From contig CBFFRQ010000040.1 of assembly GCA_965644315.1 (NCBI GenBank), forward strand, positions 124,001-188,000: a stretch of DNA of 64,000 bases. Reading direction: 5' to 3'. The position numbers and the translations under genes are program-made. Within the stretch, counting starts at the first letter, position 1, and each line of letters begins with the position of its first letter. This document shows, in pieces, positions 19,601 to 29,796 of the stretch. Origin of the DNA: Caecitellus pseudoparvulus (Eukaryota > Bigyra: Bicosoecida). The notes under the pieces are model-generated. The model was not told the DNA's origin and ran no database searches. It saw nothing but the letters and a program-made list of their open reading frames with translations.

Positions 19601-22217
19601 GAGCATAGTTGTAGCTTAGGTACAGGTCTGTGAGATTGGTGAGGCTGTCAAAGACTCCAGGCGGCAAGCTAGTCAGCGCAGCATTGTTACTCAGGTCCAA
19701 GACTGTGAGGCTGGTGAGGCTGTCAAAAACTCCAGGCGGCAAGCTGGTCAGCGCAGCATTGTTACTCAGGTCCAGGCCTGAGAGGCTGGTGAGGCTGTCA
19801 AAAACTCCTGCCGGCAAGCTGGCCAGAACAGCATTGTTGCTCAGGTCCAGGAATGTGAGGCTGGTGAGGCTGTCAAAGACTCCTGCCGGCAGGCTGGCCA
19901 GCACAGCATTGTTGCTCAGGTCCAGGAATGTGAGGCTGGTGAGGCTGTCAAAGACTCCAGGCGGCAAGCTGGTCAGCGCAGCATTGTTACTCAGGTCCAG
20001 GCCTGAGAGGCTGGTGAGGCTGTCAAAGACTCCAGGCGGCAAGCTGGTCAGCGCAGCATTGTTATTCAGACTCAGGCCTGAGAGGCTGGCGAGGCTGTCA
20101 AAGACTCCAGGCGGCAAGCTGGTCAGCGCAGCATTGTTGCTCAGGTCCAGGCCTGTGAGGCTGGTGAGGCTGTCAAAGACTCCTGCCGGCAAGCTGGCCA
20201 GAGCAGCATTGTTGCTCAGGTCCAAGAGTCTGAGGCCGGTGAGGCTGTCAAACATGCCTGGCGGCAAGCTGGCCAGGTCGGGCCCGCGAATGGCCAGGCG
20301 TGCGAGGCTGGCGAGACCACCAAACACTCCTGCCGGCAAGCTGGTCAGAGCAGCATTGATGCTCAGGCTCAGATCTGTGAGGCTGGTGAGGCTGTCAAAG
20401 ACTCCTGCCGGCAAGCTGGCCAGAGGAGTGCCGTCCAAGCTCAGATCTGTGAGGCTGGTGAGGCTGTCGAACACGCCTGGCTGCAGGCTGGTCAGAGGAG
20501 TGCCATCCAGGCTCAGATCTGTGAGGCTGGTGAGGCTGTCAAAGACTCCTGCCGGCAAGCTGGTCAACGCAGCATTGCTGCTCAGGCTCAGATCTGTGAG
20601 GCTGGTGAGGCTGTCAAAGACTCCTGCCGGCAAGCTGGCCAGAGGAGTGCCGTCCAAGCTCAGATCTGTGAGGCTGGTGAGGCTGTCGAACACGCCTGGC
20701 TGCAGGCTGGTCAGAGGAGTGCCATCCAGGCTCAGATCTGTGAGGCTGGTGAGGCTGTCAAAGACTCCTGCCGGCAAGCTGGTCAACGCAGCATTGCTGC
20801 TCAGGCTCAGATCTGTGAGGCTGGTGAGGCTGTCGAACACGCCTGCCGGCAAGCTGGCCAGAGGAGTGCCGTCCAGGCTCAGATCTGTGAGGCTGGTGAG
20901 GCTGTCAAAGACTCCTGCCGGCAAGCTGGTCAACGCAGCATTGCTGCTCAGGCTCAGATCTGTGAGGCTGGTGAGGCTGTCGAACACGCCTGGCTGCAGG
21001 CTGGTGAGAGCATTGCTGCTCAGGCTCAGATCTGTGAGGCTGGTGAGGCTGTCAAAGACTCCTGCCGGCAAGCTGGTCAACGCAGCATTGTTACTCAGGT
21101 CCAGGAATGTGAGGCTGGTGAGGCTGTCAAAGACTCCTGCCGGCAAGCTGGTCAACGCAGCATTGTTGCTCAGGCTCAGATCTGTGAGGCTGGTGAGGCT
21201 GTCAAAGACTCCTGCCGGCAAGCTGGCCAGAGGAGTGCCGTCCAAGCTCAGATCTGTGAGGCCGGTGAGGCTGTCAAAGACCCCAGGCGGCAAGCTGGTC
21301 AACGCAGCATTGTTGCTCAGGCTCAGATCTGTGAGGCTGGTGAGGCTGTCAAAGACTCCTGCCGGCAAGCTGGTCAACGCAGCATTGTTACTCAGGTCCA
21401 GGAATGTGAGGCTGGTGAGGCTGTCAAAGACTCCTGCCGGCAAGCTGGTCAACGCAGCATTGCTGCTCAGGCTCAGATCTGTGAGGCTGGTGAGGCTGTC
21501 GAACACGCCTGCCGGCAAGCTGGCCAGAGGAGTGCCGTCCAGGCTCAGATCTGTGAGGCTGGTGAGGCTGTCAAAGACTCCTGCCGGCAAGCTGGTCAAC
21601 GCAGCATTGCTGCTCAGGCTCAGATCTGTGAGGCTGGTGAGGCTGTCGAACACGCCTGGCTGCAGGCTGGTGAGAGCATTGCTGCTCAGGCTCAGATCTG
21701 TGAGGCTGGTGAGGCTGTCAAAGACTCCTGCCGGCAAGCTGGTCAACGCAGCATTGTTACTCAGGTCCAGGAATGTGAGGCTGGTGAGGCTGTCAAAGAC
21801 TCCTGCCGGCAAGCTGGTCAACGCAGCATTGTTACTCAGGCTCAGATCTGTGAGGCTGGTGAGGCTGTCGAACACGCCTGGCTGCAGGCTGGTAAGAGCA
21901 GTTGCGCTCAACGTCAGACTTCGAAGGCTGGTGAGGCTGTCAAAGACTCCTGCCGGCAAGCTGGCCAGCACAGCATTGTTGCTCAGGTCCAGGAATGTGA
22001 GGCTGGTGAGGCTGTCAAAGACTCCTGCCGGCAAGCTGGTCAACGCAGCATTGCTGCTCAGGCTCAGATCTGTGAGGCTGGTGAGGCTGTCAAAGACTCC
22101 TGCCGGCAAGCTGGCCAGAGGAGTGCCGTCCAGGCTCAGATCTGTGAGGCTGGTGAGGCTGTCAAAGACTCCTGCCGGCAAGCTGGTCAACGCAGCATTG
22201 CTGCTCAGGCTCAGATC
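16647..22217 (-). CDS. LRR surface receptor, C-terminal part (LRRs, Cys-rich/EGF region, polytopic membrane domain); gene interrupted
   Basis: Codons 328-2183 of a gene whose N-terminal part is at 49,593-48,613. This part enters inside an LRR right after the transposon end at 22,220. It has about 35 near-identical LRRs of 24-25 aa (consensus LTSLPAGVFDSLTSLTDLSL), a Cys-rich segment, a Ser/Pro/Thr stalk, a laminin/EGF-like motif (CQPGHRGLACQACADGW), then around ten hydrophobic segments (for example GGVLLCISVSVLWCA and MALVVLVAVMGSMTTSIVA) and a basic cytoplasmic tail. This suggests a large surface protein with an extracellular LRR ectodomain; no kinase or other effector domain is seen. The frame remains open to the stop at 16,647, which argues for a recent interruption. 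Confidence 0.85.
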   Translation of the reverse strand, partial: DLSLSSNAALTSLPAGVFDSLTSLTDLSLDGTPLASLPAGVFDSLTSLTDLSLSSNAALTSLPAGVFDSLTSLTFLDLSNNAVLASLPAGVFDSLTSLRSLTLSATALTSLQPGVFDSLTSLTDLSLSNNAALTSLPAGVFDSLTSLTFLDLSNNAALTSLPAGVFDSLTSLTDLSLSSNALTSLQPGVFDSLTSLTDLSLSSNAALTSLPAGVFDSLTSLTDLSLDGTPLASLPAGVFDSLTSLTDLSLSSNAALTSLPAGVFDSLTSLTFLDLSNNAALTSLPAGVFDSLTSLTDLSLSNNAALTSLPPGVFDSLTGLTDLSLDGTPLASLPAGVFDSLTSLTDLSLSNNAALTSLPAGVFDSLTSLTFLDLSNNAALTSLPAGVFDSLTSLTDLSLSSNALTSLQPGVFDSLTSLTDLSLSSNAALTSLPAGVFDSLTSLTDLSLDGTPLASLPAGVFDSLTSLTDLSLSSNAALTSLPAGVFDSLTSLTDLSLDGTPLTSLQPGVFDSLTSLTDLSLDGTPLASLPAGVFDSLTSLTDLSLSSNAALTSLPAGVFDSLTSLTDLSLDGTPLTSLQPGVFDSLTSLTDLSLDGTPLASLPAGVFDSLTSLTDLSLSINAALTSLPAGVFGGLASLARLAIRGPDLASLPPGMFDSLTGLRLLDLSNNAALASLPAGVFDSLTSLTGLDLSNNAALTSLPPGVFDSLASLSGLSLNNNAALTSLPPGVFDSLTSLSGLDLSNNAALTSLPPGVFDSLTSLTFLDLSNNAVLASLPAGVFDSLTSLTFLDLSNNAVLASLPAGVFDSLTSLSGLDLSNNAALTSLPPGVFDSLTSLTVLDLSNNAALTSLPPGVFDSLTNLTDLYLSYNYALTSLPEGVFNSLPGLSQLFVIDSPFAGGCPSTPPSAIKCTLHDGPLQPSPQLCMCRGCPTASPLNSTTLNCDEPLSCSTASDDDTLLLQDGASVNCSGSYSCTNSSLFCTHPTLTGHCSISCTGEGSCVGSTLHGVWSCIAGTCPTVVDVGCVPGQREPLPSPSPNPTKSPSPSPNPSSSPTTTSATMPSVSTTPSPTPASQPPPPRSAWALTHPSINPSVAPYTVPRFPAQLACTDHCSSPQALILPCPRPGSCLPHSDVRLLTGCQPGHRGLACQACADGWAATSPCTTCRQCPYSGVTPDVVKAGTTVAQILLGLAMSLFAVHGYARAPDRVATTLFSGGLRLAMWYIGMAGQVALLAADMPGTLQATAHTLGHWADVCGMAQPWRAGQEQVMLPNSTMYANQPESAQGVDVLGILGALTGRAGVATMPSAGCLVGGGDSRSPHDMANITMAVYGGVLLCISVSVLWCARPAPGKTWTTILLLLAPAAYMQVVPSVIQGQARVVGLQPVWRGMSSPDDVAGHAADVGGYAASLTLQCLAATVGVLSVLAWRQWRRSEHLLPRTASVPGFCSKGYRMQYTPQQAVRLAHITGADKALQAAAVAAARASERACWGAGRFLPTHAFPALQMALVVLVAVMGSMTTSIVARLVCVGVGMAGSMALVQHRRPWALTELSDLDVLAHGGILVQVVCVGVGTAGGGLATAASIISGIGHVLVLLWLAMAVARGYSGRVRALLARVGRRLRALLPELGPASAGSGSSGQLGDVADSQVPGVGSIVWALVQRCVRRGEVRPAASRPASDVLSVLGMVQEQGLTVETGMAGVLGDSGSTLIAMPSGSAARLPSHSSASKSAKLPLQPNPLAGVESGRRLQGTNPLFKRDSVSVPSHGSKQTQKPVTAQPRRAPDSPVLPLAARGSQKSGRAVAKPRLPSLIPQSPLQQAARRDLPSGLALLNANRPVSFDSFDERDRVSFTASRPQSNSRR
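19590..22217 (-). repeat. tandem LRR-coding repeat array (72/75-bp units)
   Basis: About 35 head-to-tail copies of a 72- or 75-bp unit with high identity at DNA level, including silent positions. Unit variants (SSNAALTS, DGTPLAS, LTSLQPG) recur in the same order in blocks, for example around 20,391-20,580 and 20,570-20,780, so multi-unit blocks were duplicated. The complementary strand is also open throughout because of the repeat's codon pattern; that frame is not a gene. Confidence 0.95.
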
Positions 22218-22219
22218 TG
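22218..22219. repeat. 2-bp target-site duplication (TG), left side of transposon
   Basis: TG precedes the left inverted repeat, and TG at 48,613-48,614 follows the right one. Keeping one copy restores the exact LRR repeat sequence and reading frame across the junction. Short duplications fit CACTA/CMC-group transposons. A 2-bp match alone is weak; the restored repeat is the stronger argument. Confidence 0.75.
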
Positions 22220-22235
22220 CCGTCGTGAGATTTTC
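22220..22235 (+). repeat. left terminal inverted repeat of the transposon
   Basis: Pairs with 48,597-48,612. The shared core is GAGATTTTC with a preceding C-GTC. It is followed at once by a 10-G run and further G-runs to about 22,370. Confidence 0.75.
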
Positions 22236-24029
22236 GGGGGGGGGGCGACATGCCTTTGGGGGGTTGCCCTCGAAGGGGTATAGGGGGTGGGGCAAACTCC
22301 TTTTTGTGGGGGTGGGGCAGACACCCACTTTGGGGGGGGGTGGTGCAAACACCCACTTTGGGGGTACCCAGGCGAACTGGTAGCAGGCTGTGCATTGCAG
22401 GCAGGGGGGGTCTACGGCACCTTGCAGCTCGCGCTGGCCATCAAACTGTCACCAGGCGGTGTCGCGCACTGCAATGCATGCCCTGCGTCCACGGCACCCG
22501 CCTCGGAGCACTCACGCCTCAGGCCACGCGCCTTTGCCGCCGCCCGCCTCTGCCGCCGCGCACCTCTCAGTCCGCCAAGCACTGTGGGGAGCCTCTCCAA
22601 GTCATTCAGGGTGGTACACCAGTTATTCTGCAGCATCGCGTACCGGAAGGCCTGCGCAGGTGGGGGGAGGAGGCTCGCGTGGCTCTGTACCTTGACACCA
22701 GCAGTCACGACGTAGCCGCTCCCTGCACAAGGCACCAGCGCAGCAGCCCCTCGCACTCACCCCATTTTGGCTGGCACCGTGGTGGGACTTGCCCCTCATG
22801 ATCAGGTTGCCGGGTCTTCCATTCCTGTGAAGGGGCGGCAGTGGCTCGGGTGATGGTGTGGGAGTGCCAGGCACCGGCTGCAACGCCAGGCATGGGGACG
22901 AGCGCATGACGGCCACGCACCGCTCAGGCCATCCCAGTACAGTATGCGGCATTCAGGGAGATACTTGGATCATCCAAGTGGGCCCTGCGAATGGCCAGAG
23001 GGGTGGTGTGTGTGCGTCGCGGGTGAGGGAGTTCGCCTGCGCAGAGGGGTGGCGTTGGAGGCAGGCAGCACCAGCGCCCGGCGCATGCAGTCCCACCCAC
23101 CCTCACAAGAAACTGCCGCGCTTTCAATAGGTACCGACAAACATCATATCAATGGTGTCTTTTCTGCGGCGCTGGGGCTGGCACGAGTGTGCGGGGGTGC
23201 CTTGGAACATGACACGGCGTTTCGCGCAAACGCCGCGCATAGGCGGGTGCTACCCCTGTCCCAACGCACCGCTGAAGCCATCCATGGAGCACAGTCCGCG
23301 ATGCAACAAGGTCAAGTTTCTCGAAAGGGCATGCTCTGGCAGGGGGAGCTCGGGTGGGGGGGCGCCTGCACGCAGAGGGGTCTGTGTGTGACTCGGCTTT
23401 GCAACGCCAATGCTGAACCCGCGTGCTAGGCCCCTGCACGAACCTGCAGCCTGCGATGGCGTCTGCAGGCCATGAGGTGTACAGCTCTTCACGACACTAT
23501 CCGGCTCACTGCGCAGGAGAGGGCGACAGGCGGGAGCGGAGGAGGTGACATGTCCCATGCCGTTGCAGGCGAAACGCCCGGCACGCAAGCTGTGCGCCGC
23601 TCACTTCTGTGTACTCGTGCAGCGACAGGCAGGCCGAGGCTAAGGCCATGTGCAAACGTACGCTACCATGGGGACTTGACTTGCACCGTTCAGATTTGCG
23701 CTGGGATTAGAAAGTGTCCCTATGCGGACGGGGCGGGGGGGGGGGGGGGTGGGTTCTTCTGATGCTGGTCCGCTGCTTCCTTGTCACACGGGCAAAGGGC
23801 CAGGCGGGGTGCGCTTCCAGTGGTGTGGTGGTTGCATGGGCCACAGGGGTGCAGCTGTTCCTCAGCGCCAAGCTGGGGGTGTTGCACGCAAGCGAACGCT
23901 GGCACGCCGGAAGAGCTTGCATTGCGCTGACGGGCGTGCGGTGGGGATATGGGTGGTGTTGCGGTGTCACCAGCCTCAGAGCAGGCATACGCACACGATA
24001 TGGATGCCCTGTACCGAGGGTACTTATCA
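22236..24029. other. transposon left subterminal region without a recognised gene
   Basis: 1.8 kb between the transposon end and its minus-strand gene. The first 140 bases are extremely G-rich on the plus strand, and the motif ACACCCACTTTGGGG occurs twice (22,319-22,363); such subterminal repeats often bind CMC transposases. A 15-G homopolymer lies at 23,735-23,749. Short open frames exist, for example on the minus strand around 22,412-22,756, but none has a recognised domain or clear exon structure. Confidence 0.5.
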
Positions 24030-26103
24030 TCATTCCAACGACATGTTTCTCGGGGGCGTTGCGTCGCCGCGCGGGCGCTTTGTGCCGCGGGACCTTCCGC
24101 ATCCCAGCACCGCCCCGCCGTCTCCGAGCACACCGGAAGCTTCGGCACCAGGCTCATGCTCAGACTCGGAACCTGAACCCGAGCCTGAATCCGATCCCTG
24201 GCCCGGGCAGGGGCCCAGCTCGGCACTGCCGTCAGTGCTGACCACGGGGTGCTGCGCAAGCGCTTCCTTGGCACATGCTTGGGCCAGCTTCGAACGCTCA
24301 CGGGCATCCCTCACAAGTGTAGCGCGGAAGGCCCGGGTGACGAAGCCCCATGTGGAGGCGCTGGCCTCCTCCCCGCGCAAGAAGGTCCACAATGGCCCGA
24401 GCACGGCGCCGATAGTGTACAGCTGGGCGGCGGAGAGCTTGTGCCACTCGCACGTGTGAGGGAACGGCGGTGTGCTGCGTACAAAGCTGTACGCTTGGTT
24501 GCGCACCGTGTCCACCAGATGCACCGCAGCTTCATACAGCGCCCCCAGTGCCGCCGCTGTGACGACGTCCTGGCGCCTCACGGACACACCCGCGTCCTTG
24601 GCGAGCCCCCTGCGCAACTCCTGCTCCAAGGAGACTGCCACGAGCGTGGCGCAGTCAAACGGGGCGTCCGGTGTGGCAAAGTCGCGCACCGCAGCAAAGC
24701 GCGCAGTTTGCCTGCGGCGCACTTCCTCCATCGAGAGCACGTTGCGCCCTCGATCCGCCCAAGTCAGGTAGCGCAGAGCATCCTGGGCAGCTTGCCCCGT
24801 GCCGTCCAAGCGCGAGCTGATGTCAAGGAATGCGTCGTGGGCCGGCTGCTTTCTGTGTCGCGTGCAGACCAGGACCTCCGCCTCCCTGGCGGGGCAGAGC
24901 ACAGACACCGCCTCCATAAAGGCTTCGTCCTTGGACAGTGCGCTGGGTTGGAAGAGCCGCGACACTGCATCGCGCAGCTTCTTGCACGCCTCGCGCACCT
25001 GCCCGGGGTCTGCCTGTCGCATCAGGTCTTTGGCGTCGTCCCAGGGATCAGCGCCATCTGCCAGCTGGATTGACAGCGCCTGTTCCAGTGCGTTGGGCAT
25101 GCCGTGCATGAAGGCCAGAGGGAAGTCTAGCTCCGGCGTTTCAAGGTCGGCGTCCGCTATCAGCGTTTCGTAGACATCGTCAGGGGAGCCAAGTGGCCCT
25201 TCCGGTACCCGGAGGGCTGCGTTGGTGCACATGAGTGTGAGAGTAGTCGGCGGCACCCCCCACCCCGACCCTGCCTTTAATTGTGCAAACGTCCACGAAC
25301 CCTGTCCAGGGAGCCTCTGCCTGCCGATGGCGTCCATGTGATTGGACATGGACAGACGGCTGTACTGGACACTCGGAGAATTCCGACTGGACTTGCCGTT
25401 CTTGTCAAGTGCGCCCTGCAGCTCCCTGATCTGAGCTTGCATCTGGGCCCTCTCCTTCACACTGTACAGGTACAACACGTACAGTTGGTAGATCAGCGCC
25501 CGATCCAACGCCAAGCTCGCCTGTGCCGCTATCACCCTGTCGGTCAGGCTTGGAGCCTCGAGGGCTGCCGCGTTGGGAACGCGGGGCAGGACGGCCGCGG
25601 CAAGGAAGCTCCTGGCCTCTCCACTGGAGTGGTCTGCTGCGGAAAGGGGGCACAGATCGCGTGTAAACTCAGGCGGTGTTGCGTTGAAGCCGCACGCCTC
25701 GACACGGGCAAAGGCTGGTGGGAACGCCATCCTAGTCTCGCGTTGGTATGTCACGCACCACCACCACCGGGCATGTCCAATTCATGCGGCGGCTTAGCAA
25801 GCTGGCCCAGCACTTCTGCGCGAAGGAACTCTTCTGCGGCGCGGGCAAGGACTGGGCGGTAAGCACTGGTGCTTTTGTGCGCGCGTGGTGGGGAAGCGTT
25901 TCACAGCGCAGCACACCATTTGCGTTGCTGGCGCCCGCCAACCAAACCTTGCGCTCCGGGATGGGCAAGGGCTTGCCCTTTTCAAAGGCAATCCTTTGAA
26001 GATGCGCATGCACGCCCTGGAACGCTCGCTTTGCAGAGTCATGCTCGGCGGCGGTGGCTTGAGGCACTGAGCTCGTGCTGACTTCGCTGCGTTGCTGAGC
26101 CAT
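24030..26103 (-). CDS. accessory transposon gene, unknown function (2 exons)
   Basis: Exon 1 is 26103-25759 (ATG at 26103). A 61-nt GTGCGT...GAG intron (25758-25698) leads to exon 2 at 25697-24030. Phases agree, giving about 670 aa. The intron size matches those of other genes here, and without it the downstream frame has no ATG near its start. Visible features: a short coiled-coil-like stretch (RAQMQAQIRELQGALDKNGK), a helical middle, and a Ser/Gly/Glu-rich then Arg/Lys-rich C-terminal tail (GTKRPRGD) resembling a nuclear localisation signal. I recognise no domain. It diverges from the transposase over a 407-bp spacer, so it is probably the element's second gene; a captured host gene is the alternative. 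Confidence 0.65.
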
Positions 26104-26510
26104 GGTGTCTGGGTGGGGAGACGGGTGCTTGAGAGCTGAAGGTGGCCGAGAAGAGCAAGTGACTAACAGAGGGGGGGGGCCTGGAATGTGCCTTTGCGCC
26201 TTGCTGGCTTACAGAGCAGCGTGAGGCACCCCCCTCCCCCTTGCACCCCCCTGCACCCCCCTCTCAAGGGAAAACGCAGCAAGCTTCCTTGTATCCCTCG
26301 CGTTCCAGGCTTACAGGGGGACTTTTCACAAACGCTAGGGATCGAATGCACATCAACCACTAGCGCAGGTGTGCTTCTTGCCGCCGCGGTGGTGTTGGTT
26401 GCGTTGTGAAGTCCGGATTGGTGTGCCCCCTAGGCACGTTTCAGATACTGAAACGCAACTCGAGCTCTCCCTCCGGACCAGGCCCTGCCAAGCAGCATCC
26501 CACACCCACG
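26104..26510. promoter_or_regulatory. divergent promoter region of the transposon
   Basis: Spacer between the accessory gene and the transposase. It contains a C-rich direct repeat (TGCACCCCCC-type units at about 26,240-26,262). Probably the shared promoter; no TATA box is evident. Confidence 0.45.
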
Positions 26511-29362
26511 ATGTTCACGTGCACTGTGTGCAAGCGGACGTTCTCAACCCAATCAGGCTTGACCCGTCACTTTCAGAGGCAGTGCCAACAGGTGACCCAC
26601 GCCAGAAGGAGAAAGCGTAGGCGCGAATTTGAGGCCAAGTTTGCGAAGCACTCTGAGGACGGGGGCAGCCCTGCGCCCGGCATCTGGGAGGATGTCTACG
26701 AGCATACACTTGCTTCACATCGGAAGCACCCGCGTGGGGACGCTGGGGCTGCGCAAGCACCTGTCCAGGAGGACGCAGACAGCGAGTACTATGAGACCGA
26801 GGAAAGCGAGAGTGATGGGGCGGACGAGTTCGGGGCCGACGCCACGGAGACCCTGCCTGCTGGGCTTGCGGCCAGCGGGGGAGACGCTCAGGCGGGAGAG
26901 GCAGCGGGAGAGGCAGGCGAGCCGGCTGCTCTACCAGCCGACACTCACTCAGCCACTGAGGTGCTGCGGGCACGCGTGGGCTTGCTCTCGGAAGAGCTGG
27001 AGACACTGAGGAAGAGGAACTCTGAGCTGGAGGCGATACTGACCACCGATGCGAGTGCCGCCTCGGTGTTCAAAGTGCAGCACGATCTCTGGTCGAAGTG
27101 CATGGCAGACACAGCCAGCTGCAGCACTTGTCAGGCGAAGGTTCGAGCACGGAAGCCGATGCAGCCCCAGAGGAAGATGAAGCGCTTGGTCGAGACACTC
27201 AAGGGGTTGCCTGGCATCTGCATGCCGGGGGTGGTGCACGCCAAGATGCCCGCCGGCGTGTGCGACCGGCGTGGAGTGCCACGTGCCACCTGGCCCATCC
27301 ACGGCGTGAAGCTGAAGGATTGGCTTGTCCACTCGCTGGCTCGGATACCTGTTGAGTGCTTGCCCGCCCGTCGGGCCACAAGGGGCGTCCCAGACCCCAT
27401 GCACACGTCGGGAATTGACACGCCCATGGGGACTGCGCTGGCGAGCAAGCTCGAGGCCGCCTTCGCAGACTGCGACGCGGTTGCGCGTGCAGCATTCCAA
27501 AGGCACCGGCCTGGGTTGAGCGACGACGAAACCCCCGCCTTGGCCGCTCCGTTCACGAAGCATGGCCGCTTTCAGGCACACACGATGGCAGGCGCCCAGG
27601 AACCCCAAGACGGCACCGTGTCGTGCTTCGCTGAAAGCCCGTGTGCTCATGCGGCGTCACAGACAGCTCTGCAACACCGCGCCCTGCCGTTTGTCATCAA
27701 CGTCTTCATGGACGAGGCCCACCCTTTCCGCCAACCGAAGACGGCCATCACGCCCCTGAGCGTCCGGCCCATGCAAGTTAGTGCCCGAGAGGCCCGAAGC
27801 CTGGGGTCAGCGGCAGTCCTTGCCTTCATGCCGCTGAAAGACATGGACTTCAAAGGGACCGCGGAGGAGGCGAAGCGCGCCAAGTACAAGGCACACCAGG
27901 CCCAGCTCCGCGCTGTGCTGCTGGAGCCTCTTGCTGAGATCCACGCTCAGGGTGGCCTGTGGATCCCGGTAGCAGCCGACCAAGTCGGCGCTCTGCGGGA
28001 CCTTGGCGTCGATGTCCTTGAGCCGGGGGCGGGGGTCGATGGGCCTTCGTTCGTTGCCCGTGTGTGGCCGCTCATCGGCGCCATCTGCGCCGACACGGCT
28101 GAGAGATGGATGCTACTCAATGCGGTTCACGGCAGGCCTCCACGGTGCTCGTGCGCGCTGGCGTGGCGCAGCAAAGGCCAGCAAGAGCTGGCCGACGCCG
28201 TGCCCCTCGACATGGCCGAGACCGTGGCAGCGCTGGGGACTTGCACGCGGCGCTCGGCGTCCTTCCACGCCGACGCGCTGCGTGACGTGGCGTCTGCCGA
28301 TCCGGTCGTGAAGGCGCGGGCGGAGGCCGACCTTGCCACGATCAGGTGGAAGGACGTCGAGGATATCTGCGACATTGAGCGCCATGCGACGCTGTTTGTG
28401 GGGGGCAATGGCTACGAGGCCTGCCCTGCAGACAGGCTGCATGTGCTGGGGAGCGGGGTGGTGGGGGACCGGACATGGGGTGCTTTGGAGCAGGGGATGC
28501 TCGCGCCTGGCCTCGGGGCGCAGGACGATCGCCAAGCGACCTTCATGCACCGCATGCAGCAGCCGCGTCCGCGCCGCATCGACGGCGTACAGGTTGTCGG
28601 CGCGGGGCGGGAGACGGCGGTCAAGCTGTCGGCCGGCAACGCCGTCACAGCAGAGGACAAGCTGGGGCTCACTCGGTGGCAGACGCTGATGATGGGCACG
28701 GACGACGCCGTCGTGGGGCCGCCCAAGGTCCGCCAACTGCTGAACGCACTGCATGGGGCCGTGGGCGTGGTCCTGCGCTTCACGTACGGCAGGGCAGTGG
28801 CTGGGCGGGGTGACGCGTGCCGTCTGGCCCAGTGGATGGCCCGTGTGGCCACCGTGTTCCAGCTCGTCAGCAACGAGCTGCGCTCCCTTGGCCGGAAGGC
28901 TCTACCCCTCACGTACCCCAAGCTGCACATTGCGCTGCAGCTGGCGCTGGACATGCATTGGTACGGTAGCCTGGAGGCGGTGGATACCGACCACGGCGAG
29001 ACCATGCACACTCGAATCAACCGTGTGCTACGTACAGTGCACCGCGGGAAGCAGGGTGTCCTCTACAAGCTGGCGGAGAGAGTGTGCCTCGTGCAGGCCA
29101 TGAGCTGCGCGCCGTACTGTCAACCGCCAGGCTACACTCCCTCCCCCGAGACCTGGTACAACCTATTGCATTCTCGCTCCCTGGTCGCCGGCGACTGTGC
29201 CGGGGCTGCTGCTGACCCAGGCGCTGAGGTGCCACTGAACTTGGTGGGCACGGCCATGCGGCCGATCGTGACGCGATCCAGGAGCGCTGATGAGCCACTG
29301 ACCTTCCCGCAGTCCTTCGTCGCAGGGGCGAGCGCCCTGGCGTGGTTGAGGGAGCGGCGGGT
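26511..29362 (+). pseudogene. Plavaka-like transposase, N-terminal 950 codons (interrupted by provirus)
   Basis: The first ATG of the frame, at 26511, starts directly at a C2HC zinc finger (CTVCKRTF...H-X4-C), the usual N-terminus of Plavaka transposases. An acidic region and a coiled coil (about residues 150-200) follow. The RNase-H-like core shows family landmarks: FMDEAHPF with the following AITPLSVRPM, a CSCALAWRSKGQ segment, DRLHVLGSGVVGD (cf. D-LHQL--GV-KD) and YPKLHIALQLAL followed by TDHGETMH (cf. E--H). The frame is intact until the CGG/GT codons at 29,358-29,362, where the AT-rich provirus begins. It resumes in phase at 47,512; the whole protein would be about 1,124 aa. Without splicing out the provirus it is truncated a few residues into the viral repeat. 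Confidence 0.8.
29358..29362. repeat. 5-bp target-site duplication CGGGT, left copy
   Basis: CGGGT directly precedes the provirus and is repeated at 47,507-47,511 directly after it. A 5-bp staggered duplication is expected for a retroviral-type integrase, which this provirus encodes. Confidence 0.9.
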
Positions 29363-29778
29363 AAAAAAAAGGGATGGTGGTGGTTTAGTGTAAAACACCA
29401 CCCCACGGTAGATACATACGTAATGCGTGGCTAAAGCCACTATATTTAATGGTTCATTATATAGTAATTTAATAGTCAATAAAATATATATTATTTAAGG
29501 TATATTTAAAAACAAGAAATAGTAAATTATAGGAAATATAAAAAAGTAATAAGTTAAAACATTATTTCCTATTTCCTTAATTTCTCTTTTTTTATGGATT
29601 TTTAAATATTATTATAATTTTCTTAAAATAGACTTTGAGAAAGAAAATATAAGATATAGGAAAAGTCTCTCTTAATCGCATGTGTTATACTTTTAGTGAA
29701 TGAGTAAGTAAATATCTCTCTTAATTGCGGTGTGTGTCCCCTTCAAGAACAATTTAAACGCAATATTAAAAAATAAAT
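29363..29778 (+). repeat. left terminal inverted repeat of the provirus
   Basis: Nearly identical, inverted, to 47,091-47,506. Differences seen are homopolymer lengths: 8 A versus 7 T at the tip, and 7 T versus 8 A near 29,590. It begins A8-GGGATGG, followed by a 27-nt near-palindrome (29,376-29,402: GGTGGTG...CACCACC) and a GTGGCT-AA-AGCCAC hairpin (29,427-29,440). Two direct repeats TCTCTCTTAAT(C/T)GC lie at about 29,667 and 29,716. Near-identity means recent integration or continued homogenisation. Confidence 0.95.
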
Positions 29779-29796
29779 TATGTGACTATAATAATT

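Noticed and set aside
19590-22217. CRISPR-like or satellite interpretation of the repeat array
   Set aside because: Units are contiguous, in one coding frame, without unique spacers, and translate as LRRs.
22250-22375. N-terminal extension of the LRR C-terminal half (Pro/Lys-rich start)
   Set aside because: It is encoded by the transposon's G-rich end; the true upstream codons lie at 48,613 and beyond.
19630-22383. Plus-strand open frame of 917 codons across the LRR array
   Set aside because: It is the antisense of the 72/75-bp repeat, kept open by the codon pattern. The translation is Arg/Leu-rich with no domain, whereas the minus strand gives canonical LRRs continuous with the receptor.
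23735-23749. Run of 15 G as a biological signal
   Set aside because: Homopolymers of this kind are prone to sequencing error; only noted as a place where assembly could be wrong.
26406-26510. Extra 35 codons in front of the transposase
   Set aside because: This stretch begins with GTG and has no conserved content; the ATG at 26,511 lies directly at the zinc finger.
29363-29393. C-terminal end of the transposase formed by viral-repeat DNA
   Set aside because: The few extra residues are read from the viral inverted repeat and are an accident of insertion.
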